64,000 nt of DNA from Lysobacteraceae bacterium (GCA_023954075.1 JAMLIV010000007.1:34325-98324); one strand, 5' to 3'. Positions 29,738 through 37,737 are shown, numbered from the stretch's first letter. Notes: a model not told the origin generated them from the letters alone. Program-made: numbers and translations.

Positions 29738-31114
29738 TCAGGCCTTGAACATGTCGCGGTACATGCCGCGTGCCCACTCCAGGGTGGCCAGGCCGTTGGC
29801 CGTCGTGCGGTCGTTGTGGGCCTTGGTGTCCTCGGAGGCTCCCACGATCAGGTCCTTTTCCGCGTCGTAGACGTAGCGGCCCGTGACCCAGATCGCCTCT
29901 TGCGGATCGGCGCTGACCATGGAATAGCACAGGTTCGAGGGCGAGGCCCACTCGATTTCCTTGCCCTGCGCGCGGGCCGCCAGCAGGCGGGCGATGTAGT
30001 GGCCTTCGCTGTTGGCGGTGCTGCCGCTCTTGGAATAGGGCTGGGGCCGCGAGTCGCCGGTCACGTACACATAGGGATCGCCGATGAAGTTGTAGAAGCG
30101 CGTGTCGATGTCGGCTTCTTTCTGGTTGCTCTTCGAACCGGGTGCCATCAGGCCCAGGGTTTCAATGAGCGTGGAGGCGCGCACGTTGGGATAGATCGCG
30201 GCCTCGTCGAAGGCGTAGTCGTCGAACTCGGTCCTGATGATGCGCTTGCCCACGTCGACGCCGGTGACCGGCGAGCTGGGCTTCCACTCGATGATGTCCT
30301 TGTAAAGCTCGTCGAAAGCGGCGTGGAAGCCGGCGGCCTTGGTCTTGATCTCCGGATTGGCGTCCAGCACGAGCACCTTGGCCTTGAGCTTGTTGCGCCT
30401 GATCACGGAAGCAATCATGCAGGCGCGCTCGTAGGGTGCCGGCGCGCAGCGGTAGTTGCCAGAAGGCACGGTCTGGATGAACAGCCCGCCCTCGAACTCC
30501 CGGATCTTGCGGCGCAGCGTGACGTGCTCGGTCGGCGAGGTGAAACCGCCGGGATAGCGCTGGCGCAGTTGGGTGCGGGTTTCCACATCCTCGACGCCGA
30601 TCTTGCCGTAGTCGTAGTCCAGCCCCGGTGCCAGCACGAGGAAGTCGTAGGCGATGTCGCCCGCGCTGGTGGCCAGCCGTTTGCTGCCGCGGTCCAGGCC
30701 CGTGACCGTGGCGTTGAAGAAGGTGTAGCCGTTGTTGGCCGCGGCATCGAGGTAGCTGTGGTTGGCCAGGAACTCCAGATCGATGATGCCCGTGTACAGC
30801 AGGTTGCTGGAGAAGCACGAGGCATACATGTCGCGCTTTTCGACCAGGACCACGTCGAACTTCGGGTACTCCCTTTTGGCGTACTTGGCAATCGTGAGTC
30901 CCGAGGTGCCGCCGCCGACGATCACCAGCCGCGGGCCGTTGGCCTTGGGCAGGTCCGCCAGGGTGCGGGTTGATACCGCAGGCACCTCGGCCGCGCCAGC
31001 CGCGCGCGCCGGACCGGCCAGAAGACTGCCGCCGACGACCATCGCAGCCGGCCCTGCCGCCAGCGCACCCGCGCCGAGCTTCAGGAATTGGCGACGCTTG
31101 TTTTGTTCGCTCAT
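29738..31114 (-). CDS. Flavocytochrome c sulfide dehydrogenase-type flavoprotein (FccB/SoxF-like)
   Basis: 458-aa exported flavoprotein with Tat signal KRRQFLKLGAGALAAG and signal end near ARA|AG. FAD-binding VIVGGGTSGLTIAK is at 64-77 and the second FAD motif YVTGDSRPQPYSKSG at 350-364. Cys100 in MYASCFSSNLL lies where FCSD carries the cysteine covalently linked to FAD. Cys223 in YRCAPAPYERA matches one of the two redox-active cysteines of FCSD, but the second (in the segment before the GD motif) is missing; Cys232 is an extra. NLCYSM near the end is conserved. No diheme FccA gene is adjacent; a Rieske gene follows instead. It probably oxidises sulfide or a related sulfur compound. AGAGGGG ribosome-binding site upstream. 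Confidence 0.8.
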   Translation of the reverse strand: MSEQNKRRQFLKLGAGALAAGPAAMVVGGSLLAGPARAAGAAEVPAVSTRTLADLPKANGPRLVIVGGGTSGLTIAKYAKREYPKFDVVLVEKRDMYASCFSSNLLYTGIIDLEFLANHSYLDAAANNGYTFFNATVTGLDRGSKRLATSAGDIAYDFLVLAPGLDYDYGKIGVEDVETRTQLRQRYPGGFTSPTEHVTLRRKIREFEGGLFIQTVPSGNYRCAPAPYERACMIASVIRRNKLKAKVLVLDANPEIKTKAAGFHAAFDELYKDIIEWKPSSPVTGVDVGKRIIRTEFDDYAFDEAAIYPNVRASTLIETLGLMAPGSKSNQKEADIDTRFYNFIGDPYVYVTGDSRPQPYSKSGSTANSEGHYIARLLAARAQGKEIEWASPSNLCYSMVSADPQEAIWVTGRYVYDAEKDLIVGASEDTKAHNDRTTANGLATLEWARGMYRDMFKA

Positions 31115-31221
31115 GACGTTCTTACCCCTCTGCAAGAAGTGATGTGGGTTCCAGGGCAGGCGACGTCCGCTCCGGCCGGAGCGTGCTGCAGGTTGAATTG
31201 ACGGCCGTGTTGGATGCGCAT
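31111..31221 (-). other. Possible 36-codon leader reading frame before fccB-like gene
   Basis: A short frame (MRIQHGRQFN... ending CRGVRTS) whose TGA overlaps the flavoprotein ATG (ATGA), as in translationally coupled genes. It has two cysteines. It can be extended upstream to ATG 31362. Codon use is unlike neighbouring genes, so it may be only leader RNA. Confidence 0.2.
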
Positions 31222-31369
31222 TGTTGTGGTCCCCGTTTGCGTATTCCACTTCGCTTTGGAGGTTTTTGCCGGTGCGGAAACGATCAGTCCGAACGGCTCG
31301 AGAAGCCGGTCTGATTGCCGCAGTGCAGCGTGAATCTGTCCGGGCGAAACGGTATACAGCATGTCGACT

Positions 31370-31385
31370 ATACCCCACGGGGTAT
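31370..31385. promoter_or_regulatory. CsoR/CstR-type palindromic operator candidate
   Basis: ATACCCC-AC-GGGGTAT, a perfect 7-2-7 inverted repeat. It lies 28 bases before the first YeeE gene and upstream of the divergent flavoprotein gene. GC-rich centres with AT flanks of this form are the operators of the CsoR/CstR/FrmR family (established for several members), and a family member is encoded at 41887-42156. A further overlapping GGTATA/TATACC pair is at 31351-31374. Likely controls one or both arms. Confidence 0.6.
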
Positions 31386-31412
31386 GCTGATCCGCAATGG
31401 GGAAAGGCGGCA

Positions 31413-31925
31413 ATGAAGATTCGACCGATCTGGAATGCGCACGTGGCCGGGGTAGCCCTCGGCCTGGTGCTGTTGGGGACTTTTCTTGCGACCGGGCACG
31501 GCCTCGGCGCGTCCGGGACGCCGACGGCGATCGCCGCGGTCGCGTCGAACGCCATCGCGCCCGAGGCCACCGCAGGCAATGACTATCTGGGCCCGATGGT
31601 GGCCGACGGAGCCAATCCGCTGAACGCGTGGATCGTGTGGGAGGTGATCGGCGTCGGCCTGGGCGCGCTGCTGGCGGCCTGGTGGTCGGGGCACCTGCGG
31701 TTCCGGATCGAAGGCCCCCCGCGCATGAACAATCCGGCTCGGATGGCGCTCGCGCTGGGCGGCGGGATTCTCTCCGGCTTCGGTGCCCGCCTCGCGGCCG
31801 GCTGCACCAGCGGCCTGGGGCTCTCCGGCGGCGCGGTGCTCGCCACCGCCGGATTCGTCTTCCTCATCGGTTTCTTTGTCGCCGGCATCCTGGTCGGCTT
31901 TGCTACCCGGAGGCTCTGGAAATGA
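31413..31925 (+). CDS. YeeE/YedE family membrane protein, first half-transporter
   Basis: 170-aa integral membrane protein with about four helices and the family motif GFGARLAAGCTSGLGLSGGA (its Cys is the sulfur-relay residue in thiosulfate transporter TsuA/YeeE). In this family, one long protein or two half-size proteins make the channel; here the partner follows with an ATGA overlap. A periplasmic loop follows the first helix (about residues 30-60). The ATG is chosen for GGAAAGG upstream. Likely imports or handles thiosulfate or sulfur equivalents for the adjacent Sox system. Confidence 0.85.
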   Translation: MKIRPIWNAHVAGVALGLVLLGTFLATGHGLGASGTPTAIAAVASNAIAPEATAGNDYLGPMVADGANPLNAWIVWEVIGVGLGALLAAWWSGHLRFRIEGPPRMNNPARMALALGGGILSGFGARLAAGCTSGLGLSGGAVLATAGFVFLIGFFVAGILVGFATRRLWK

Positions 31926-32497
31926 CCCTGCTTGCATGGAATTCGCCGCTCTCGGGCCTGGTCTGGGGCGCGCTGTTCGGCTTTGTGCTGCAGCGCGGGG
32001 GCCTGGGCAACGGCTGCCGCCTCACCGCCCAGCTGCGGCTGAAGGACTGGACGGTGTTCAACGTGATGTTCACCGCCATCGTGGTCGCCGCATCGGGGTT
32101 GTACCTGCTGCAGCTGGCGGGCGTGCTGCAGTGGTCCGAACTTTATGTTCCGACCACTTTCCTGTGGGCCACGCTGCTGGGTGGCGTGCTGGTCGGTGCC
32201 GGCATGGGGGTGGGTGGCTACTGCCCCGGCACCTCGGTGGTCGGCGCCGCGGCGGGACGCCTGGATGGCGTCATGTTCTTCATCGGACTCGTCCTGGGCG
32301 TGGTGCTGTTCGCGACGTTCTTCGACGGGCTCATTCCGCTGCTGGCGGCGGCCCCCGGGCCGCAGGCGCAGACCCTGGGGCAGCTTCTGCACATTCCCGA
32401 TGGCGTGGTGCTGCTGGTGCTGATCGCGGTCGCCGCCATCGGCGGCTGGCTCACCCGGCGCGTTCCCGTTTCCGAATCGATCATTTGCGCCGACTGA
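31922..32497 (+). CDS. YeeE/YedE family membrane protein, second half-transporter
   Basis: 191-aa membrane protein with about five helices and the two family cysteine motifs LQRGGLGNGCRLTAQLRLKD and GVGGYCPGTSVVGAAAGR, matching the second half of full-length YeeE proteins. Overlaps the preceding half by four bases, so stoichiometric synthesis is likely. Its C terminus is short and cytoplasmic. Substrate (thiosulfate or another sulfur species) is inferred from family and context. Confidence 0.85.
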   Translation: MTLLAWNSPLSGLVWGALFGFVLQRGGLGNGCRLTAQLRLKDWTVFNVMFTAIVVAASGLYLLQLAGVLQWSELYVPTTFLWATLLGGVLVGAGMGVGGYCPGTSVVGAAAGRLDGVMFFIGLVLGVVLFATFFDGLIPLLAAAPGPQAQTLGQLLHIPDGVVLLVLIAVAAIGGWLTRRVPVSESIICAD

Positions 32498-32515
32498 GGC
32501 GCGCGGAGTTCCGAC

Positions 32516-32761
32516 ATGAACAAGAAATCCCTGCCGCTGGCCGCCGCGCTGTCGACGGCACTGCTGTCGATCGGTGCCCTGGGCGGCTGTGCCGACCCCA
32601 CGCCGCCGGCCAGCGAAGAAGCACCCAAGAGCGCCGCCGCCAATCCCTGCGCGCCGCCGCCACGGGCCGCCAATCCCTGCGCCCCGCAGCCGCGGGCCGA
32701 GAAGAAGGAGCAGGGTGCCGCGCCGCCCAATCCCTGCGCACCCAAGCCAGGAGGCAACTGA
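32516..32761 (+). CDS. Small lipoprotein with three NPCAP repeats
   Basis: 81-aa lipoprotein with lipobox LGGC (Cys 25). The mature part is Ala/Pro-rich and carries three NPCAP units with Cys at 45, 55 and 74, each followed by a Pro/basic spacer. No enzymatic fold is expected. Regular solvent-exposed cysteines in an exported protein next to Sox genes suggest binding of sulfane sulfur or a metal, but this is inference. The stop shares a base with the next gene's ATG (TGATG), so the two are translationally coupled. I know similar Cys-Pro repeat lipoproteins only as hypothetical proteins. Confidence 0.7.
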   Translation: MNKKSLPLAAALSTALLSIGALGGCADPTPPASEEAPKSAAANPCAPPPRAANPCAPQPRAEKKEQGAAPPNPCAPKPGGN

Positions 32762-33468
32762 TGGCCAGCGCCGCCGTACGCATCGATCCGGACCGGCCGC
32801 GTGTCAGCCTTGCACGCGGCGCGCTGCTGGGCGAACTCGGCGCGCAGGGCCGGCTGCGCGCCCGTCGCACGCAGGCTTCGGCGCGGGATCTGGTCGAACT
32901 CCTGAACGACTACGCCACGCGCGGAATCACGCCACTGGCGGATGCCCTGGGCGTCGCCGATCCGGTGGCGTGGGAGCAGTACGCCAATGACGCGCAGCGC
33001 GATCAGCGCGCCGGCGAATTCTTTTTCTACTACCACTCGCACGATCGCGCCGTGCGCGGCGAGCACGGGCACTTCCACCTGTTCGTGGCCTTGCCCGAAG
33101 CGCAGGGGCCAGGTGCCAACCACGCCCACCTGGTCGGGATCGGAGTGGACGCACGGGGCATGCCGCGGCGGCTGTTCACCACCAACCGCTGGGTCACCAA
33201 CGAGCGCTGGCTGGGAGCGGACGCGACGCTCGCGGCGCTTGAGCGGATCACCCGCGAGCCGGCGCAGGAAATGACGGCAGTCGAGCGCTGGCTGCGTGGA
33301 CTGGTGACGATATTCATGCCGCAAATCGTGGCACTGCTCCGCCACCGCGACCGCCGCGCCCAGGTGCGCGGCAGCCGCGTGCTCGAGGATCGCCGCATGC
33401 ATGTGTTGAGCGAGTGCCCCGTGTCGCTGCAGGCCCAGGTGGCAGCCATCGATCAGGTTCTTTCGTGA
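32761..33468 (+). CDS. His-rich cytoplasmic protein of unknown function (DUF6969-like)
   Basis: 235 aa, no signal peptide or membrane segment. The centre holds three histidine clusters: FFFYYHSHDR (His 92 and 94), EHGHFHLFVALP (His 102, 104 and 106) and NHAHLVGIGVD (His 121 and 123), in an arrangement suited to metal binding. Arg/Ala-rich helices flank them, with one Cys at 219 (SECP). I recall this pattern as DUF6969 but could not check. The gene begins on the last base of the NPCAP lipoprotein stop codon and is followed by a rhodanese gene, so it belongs to the sulfur locus. Enzymatic role unknown. Confidence 0.7.
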   Translation: MASAAVRIDPDRPRVSLARGALLGELGAQGRLRARRTQASARDLVELLNDYATRGITPLADALGVADPVAWEQYANDAQRDQRAGEFFFYYHSHDRAVRGEHGHFHLFVALPEAQGPGANHAHLVGIGVDARGMPRRLFTTNRWVTNERWLGADATLAALERITREPAQEMTAVERWLRGLVTIFMPQIVALLRHRDRRAQVRGSRVLEDRRMHVLSECPVSLQAQVAAIDQVLS

Positions 33469-33494
33469 AATCGGACGGTCAGGAGACCCAGCGT

Positions 33495-34463
33495 ATGTTC
33501 CAGCGAATTCTTGCCATGCTGCTTCTGCCCCTCTTGGGCGCGTGCGGCACCGCCGCCAGCCAGGTGGAGCTTCCCGGACCGCTGGTGTCGGTCGAATGGC
33601 TGCAGGCCCACCGCAGCGAGGTGAACGTGCTCGACGTGCGCGAGGATCCGGCCGCCTTCACCGGTGCCCCGGAGTTCGCCGAAGCCAACGGCACCAGAAC
33701 ACTCACCCGGCTCGGCGGACACATCCCCGGCGCGCTGCTGCTCGACTTCTCGCGCGCGCGCACGAAGCGCACGGTCGACGGGCGCGAGATCGACCACATG
33801 CTGCCCGATGCGCAGAGCTTCCAGGCGCTGATGCGCGACGTGGGCGTGAAGGCCGATCGCCCGACCGTGATCGTCTCCGACGGCACGACCGGCAGCGATC
33901 TGGACATGGCGGCGCGCATCTACTGGTCGATGAAGGTCTACGGCGACGACGCGCTCGCGATCCTCGACGGCGGCACCGCGGCGTGGATCGAGGCCGGCCA
34001 GCCGGTGACCGGCGAGGCGGCCCCGGGCGGTGGCGGAACCTGGAATGCCGGTGACGAACGCAGCGCGCTGTTCGCGCGCTCCGACGACGTGGCGGGCGCG
34101 GCCGCCGATGGCCGCCAAATCATCGACGCCCGGCCACTGTCGTTCTACCTGGGGCTGGAGCGCAAGTCATCGGTCAAGGCCGCCGGCCACATCGAGACCG
34201 CGCTGGATTTTCCGCCGGAGGTTCGCGCGGAAAAGCGCGGCGGCGCGATGCACTTCCTGTCGGCACAAAAGTATGCGGGGGTGTTCGCGCACCTGGGCAT
34301 CGACCCGGCCAAGCCGGCGGTCGCCTATTGCAACACCGGCCACATGGCATCCGGTGCGTGGTTCGCGCTCAGCGAGATCATGAAAAACCCGGACGTGAGC
34401 ATGTATGACGGCTCCATGCACGAATGGACGGCGGAGGATCGTCCGGTGGTGGGGCTGCCGTGA
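33495..34463 (+). CDS. Exported tandem-rhodanese sulfurtransferase lipoprotein
   Basis: 322 aa with lipobox LLGAC (Cys 17) and two rhodanese domains. The first (about 32-170) has VIVSDGTTGS where the catalytic loop would be and no Cys, so it is inactive. The second has the catalytic Cys279 in AYCNTGHMASG. This is the usual layout of thiosulfate:acceptor sulfurtransferases, here anchored to the outer membrane facing the periplasm. It sits between the NPCAP/His-rich pair and soxC and probably moves sulfane sulfur from thiosulfate or persulfides. Confidence 0.85.
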   Translation: MFQRILAMLLLPLLGACGTAASQVELPGPLVSVEWLQAHRSEVNVLDVREDPAAFTGAPEFAEANGTRTLTRLGGHIPGALLLDFSRARTKRTVDGREIDHMLPDAQSFQALMRDVGVKADRPTVIVSDGTTGSDLDMAARIYWSMKVYGDDALAILDGGTAAWIEAGQPVTGEAAPGGGGTWNAGDERSALFARSDDVAGAAADGRQIIDARPLSFYLGLERKSSVKAAGHIETALDFPPEVRAEKRGGAMHFLSAQKYAGVFAHLGIDPAKPAVAYCNTGHMASGAWFALSEIMKNPDVSMYDGSMHEWTAEDRPVVGLP

Positions 34464-34514
34464 CGCGTTGCAGCGTCGGTCGACGCGACGAATGCCGAGG
34501 CAGCAGGGGTGAGC

Positions 34515-35837
34515 ATGGACTCTTCTGATCACAAGCCGGGCCGGGTGCTGCCCGCGGCGGAAGCGAGCCTGAGTCCTTCCGGGCGCTCGCGCCGAAACCT
34601 GTTCGCGGCCGCCGCCGCGGGTGCCGCCGCGGTCGCGCTCGGCAGGGCGCAGGCCGCCGCTGCCGAAGTCGATCCCAAGCTGCTGCCGCCGAACGTGCCG
34701 CCCTGGTCGCAGGCCCTCGGCAAGCCGGTGGGCGTCGATCCGTACGGCGCGCCTTCACCGTTCGAGCGCAACATCATCCGGCGCATCAGCCCCGGCCTCA
34801 CCACGACCACCCAGTCCTCGGTGGCGTTCACGCCGCTGCAGAACCTGTTCGGCATCATCACGCCCAACGGGCTGCACTTCGAGCGCCACCACAACGGTCG
34901 CCCCGACATCGATCCGTACGCGCATCGGCTGATCATCCATGGTCTGGTGCGCGAGTCGAAGATCTACACGATGGAGGACATCCTGCGCTTCCCGTCGGTC
35001 TCGCGCATCCACTTCATCGAGTGCGGTGCCAACTCCGCGATGGAGTGGGGCAACCCGGCGGTGCCGACGGTGCAGTACACCCATGGCATGCTCGGCTGTG
35101 CCGAGTGGACCGGCGTGCCGTTGTCCACGCTGCTGGACGACGTCGGTTTTGATCGCAAGAAGGCGAAGTTCATCCTCGCCGAAGGCGCGGACGCGGCCGG
35201 CCTGACCCGCACCATCCCGATCGAGTTCGCGCTCGACGACGTGCTGCTTGCCTACGGGCAGAACGGCGAGATGATCCGGCCCGAGCAGGGCTACCCGCTG
35301 CGCCTGCTGGTGCCGGGCGTGCAGGGCATTTCATCGGTGAAGTGGCTGCGCCGGCTCAAGGTCGGCGACCAGCCCTGGAACACGCGCGAGGAATCCCTGC
35401 AATACAGCGACCTGATGCCGGACGGCTCCAGCCGGCAATACACCTGGATCCAGGAAGCCAAGTCGGTCATCACCTCGCCCTCGGGCGGGCAACACCTGCT
35501 CGACAAGGGCGGCTACTACCAGATCACCGGACTGGCCTGGTCGGGCCGCGGCAAGGTCAGGCGCGTGGACGTGTCGACCGACGGCGGCCGCAACTGGCGC
35601 ACCGCGGTGCTGCAGGAACCGATCTTGTCCAAGGCGCTCACGCGCTTTCGCCTGGACTGGCATTGGGACGGCAGCCCGGCGCTGTTGCAGAGCCGCTGCA
35701 TCGACGAGACCGGCTATGTCCAGCCGAAGATGCGCCAGCTGCGCGAGGTGCGCGGCACGCGCTCGATCTATCACAACAATGCCATCCAGACCTGGCAGAT
35801 CGATGCCGAGGGCAAGGTGCACAATGTCCAGGTCTGA
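34515..35837 (+). CDS. soxC: Sulfur/sulfite dehydrogenase molybdoprotein SoxC
   Basis: Molybdenum-cofactor subunit of the SoxCD sulfur dehydrogenase, which removes six electrons from SoxY-bound sulfane sulfur in the periplasm. 440 aa, Tat leader GRSRRNLFAAAAAGAA, Mo-ligand Cys170 in FIECGANSAMEWG, and the sulfite-oxidase-family C-terminal domain (GYYQITGLAWSGRGKVRRVD, CIDETGYVQP). ATG 34515 has AGGGG at good spacing; GTG 34509 overlaps that site and is less likely. The stop overlaps soxD by 14 bases. SoxCD means the full eight-electron Sox cycle without stored sulfur globules is possible. Confidence 0.95.
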   Translation: MDSSDHKPGRVLPAAEASLSPSGRSRRNLFAAAAAGAAAVALGRAQAAAAEVDPKLLPPNVPPWSQALGKPVGVDPYGAPSPFERNIIRRISPGLTTTTQSSVAFTPLQNLFGIITPNGLHFERHHNGRPDIDPYAHRLIIHGLVRESKIYTMEDILRFPSVSRIHFIECGANSAMEWGNPAVPTVQYTHGMLGCAEWTGVPLSTLLDDVGFDRKKAKFILAEGADAAGLTRTIPIEFALDDVLLAYGQNGEMIRPEQGYPLRLLVPGVQGISSVKWLRRLKVGDQPWNTREESLQYSDLMPDGSSRQYTWIQEAKSVITSPSGGQHLLDKGGYYQITGLAWSGRGKVRRVDVSTDGGRNWRTAVLQEPILSKALTRFRLDWHWDGSPALLQSRCIDETGYVQPKMRQLREVRGTRSIYHNNAIQTWQIDAEGKVHNVQV

Positions 35838-36828
35838 TCGCATCGCGCGCATCGCGCTGGCGGCAGGGCTCGGTCTTGCCGTGGCCGCTTCCGCCGCTTC
35901 GGCCACCGGCTTTGGCCTCGGCCGCACCGCCACCGCCGAGGAAATCGCCGGCTGGGACATCGACGTGCGTCCCGATGGTCAGGGTCTGCCCGATGGCGAA
36001 GGTTCGGTCGATGACGGCGAGGCGATCTACGAAGCCTCCTGCGCGGTCTGCCACGGCTCGTTCGGCGAGAGCAACGAATACATGGCGCTGGCCGGCGGCG
36101 TCGGTTCGCTCAAGAGCGATGCACCGGTCCGCACCGTGGGCAGCAAGCTCAACTACGCGACCACGCTGTTCGACTACATCAACCGGGCGATGCCGTACAC
36201 CCACTCCAAGTCGCTCAGCGCCGACGAGGTGTATGCGGTCTCGGGCTACGTACTCAACCTCAACGACATCGTGGATTCGGATTTCATCGCCAACCGCGAA
36301 ACCCTGGTCGCGGTGCAGATGCCCAATCGCGACGGCTACGCGCCGTTCCCCGGCCTGTCGCGCGTGGACGGGAAGTCCGACGTGCAGAACACCGCCTGCA
36401 TGCGCGACTGCGAGAAGGAGGTCGCCATCAGCGGCACCCTGCCTGAGGGGTTCGTCGAATCGATGTACGGCGACATCGACGAAGAGTTTCGCGGGCTGGC
36501 AACGATGAACAAGCGCGCGCCATCGGGCGCGATGATCCCGGCTGCGGCGAGGGCAGGGAGCGCCGCGGCGGCACCGCAGGAACTGGTGGGCCAGCACGGC
36601 TGCACGGTTTGCCACGGCATCGACCGGGCCATCGTCGGCCCGGGCTTTCGCGCCGTGGCGGAAAAGTACGCGGGCGATGCTGCGGCCGAGGCGCTGCTGC
36701 GGCAGAAGATCCGCGACGGTGGCTCGGGAACCTGGGGCGATATCCCGATGCCGCCGCAGGTCGGGCCAGGCGATGCGGAACTGGATGCCATCGTGCGCTG
36801 GACGCTCGATGGCGCGCCGGACAAATGA
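35824..36828 (+). CDS. soxD: Diheme cytochrome c subunit SoxD
   Basis: Electron-accepting partner of SoxC, 334 aa. Signal peptide ending SAASA|TG, heme motifs CAVCH (73-77) and CTVCH (260-264), with the second domain in a C-terminal cytochrome c fold (MPPQ as likely axial Met region). MPYTHSKSLSADEVYAVSGY is characteristic of SoxD. Overlaps soxC in another frame. Diheme form, as in Paracoccus-type SoxCD. Passes electrons to the respiratory chain. Confidence 0.94.
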   Translation: MSRSDRIARIALAAGLGLAVAASAASATGFGLGRTATAEEIAGWDIDVRPDGQGLPDGEGSVDDGEAIYEASCAVCHGSFGESNEYMALAGGVGSLKSDAPVRTVGSKLNYATTLFDYINRAMPYTHSKSLSADEVYAVSGYVLNLNDIVDSDFIANRETLVAVQMPNRDGYAPFPGLSRVDGKSDVQNTACMRDCEKEVAISGTLPEGFVESMYGDIDEEFRGLATMNKRAPSGAMIPAAARAGSAAAAPQELVGQHGCTVCHGIDRAIVGPGFRAVAEKYAGDAAAEALLRQKIRDGGSGTWGDIPMPPQVGPGDAELDAIVRWTLDGAPDK

Positions 36829-36887
36829 CGTACCGCCGTCCGGCTGGACGCGGGATTTCGACAATTTCATTGGAAGAGGAAGAGGCG

Positions 36888-37370
36888 ATGATCAAGACGA
36901 GGCGACGGTTTCTGCAGCTTGCAGGCGGCGGGGCGCTCGCGCTCCTGGCCGCGCCGCACCTGCTTCCGCGTGCGTTCGCGGAAGAAGCCAGGCGGGTGCC
37001 GCCCGGCTTCGGGCGCAAGGAGTTCATTCCCCAAGGCTTCGACGAAGTGCTGCGGGAATTGGGCGCGGACGGCTCGACGCCGTCGGCGGACATCGAGCTG
37101 CACGCCCCGGAAATCGCGGAGAACGGTGCCGTGGTGCCGATCGAAATCACCAGCAAGCTGCCGGGCACCCGGCGCATCGCGATCCTCTCGGACAAGAACC
37201 CGCACGCGCTGACCGCGGTGTTCGCCATCCCCGAGGGCACCGAAGCCTGGGTCTCCACCCGCGTGAAGGTTGCCGAGACCTCGAACGTGATTGCCCTGGT
37301 CCAGACCGATGCGGGCTATTTCCACACCGACCGGCTGGTCAAGGTCACCCTCGGCGGCTGCGGCGGCTGA
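36888..37370 (+). CDS. soxY: Sulfur carrier protein SoxY
   Basis: Periplasmic carrier on whose C-terminal cysteine sulfur intermediates are covalently held. 160 aa with Tat leader KTRRRFLQLAGGGALALLAA and the swinging-arm C terminus KVTLGGCGG at the extreme end. ATG 36888 is preceded by a GAGGAAGAGG purine run. Forms a heterodimer with SoxZ, encoded 28 bases downstream. Confidence 0.96.
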   Translation: MIKTRRRFLQLAGGGALALLAAPHLLPRAFAEEARRVPPGFGRKEFIPQGFDEVLRELGADGSTPSADIELHAPEIAENGAVVPIEITSKLPGTRRIAILSDKNPHALTAVFAIPEGTEAWVSTRVKVAETSNVIALVQTDAGYFHTDRLVKVTLGGCGG

Positions 37371-37398
37371 TCACCCACACATACGACGGAGACATGAC

Positions 37399-37710
37399 AT
37401 GGCAGACCCGATGAGGATCCGCGCGAAGCTGACCGGCGATGTGGTCGAGGTGAAGGTGCTGATGTCGCACCCGATGGAAACCGGGTTGCGCAAGGACGGC
37501 GACGGCAACGTGGTGATGGGCCATTACATCACCAAGGTGACGGTGACCTGCAACGAGCGTGAAGTGATGAGCGCCGACTGGGGCCCGGCGGTTTCCAAGA
37601 ATCCGTTTCTGGCGCTGCGCTTCAAGGGGGCGGCGGTGGGCGACACGGTGCGCATCACCTGGGTGGACACGGCCGGCGAGACGCGCACCGACGAAGCCAA
37701 GGTGGGCTGA
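37399..37710 (+). CDS. soxZ: SoxY-binding protein SoxZ
   Basis: 103-aa periplasmic partner of SoxY, exported with it because it has no leader of its own. Family segments: RIRAKLTGDVVEVKVLMSHP, METGLRKDG and PFLALRFKGAAVGDTVRITW. An Ig-like beta fold is expected. Follows soxY directly; both are needed for presenting the carrier arm to SoxXA, SoxB and SoxCD. Confidence 0.96.
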   Translation: MADPMRIRAKLTGDVVEVKVLMSHPMETGLRKDGDGNVVMGHYITKVTVTCNEREVMSADWGPAVSKNPFLALRFKGAAVGDTVRITWVDTAGETRTDEAKVG

Positions 37711-37737
37711 CGCCCGGCAAGCAAGAGGAGGCCTGCG

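Noticed and set aside
32640..32760. Repeats within the NPCAP gene as a CRISPR or tandem DNA array
   Set aside because: The repeat is at the protein level only; unit lengths are irregular (10 and 19 codons) and the gene has a proper signal peptide and ribosome-binding context.
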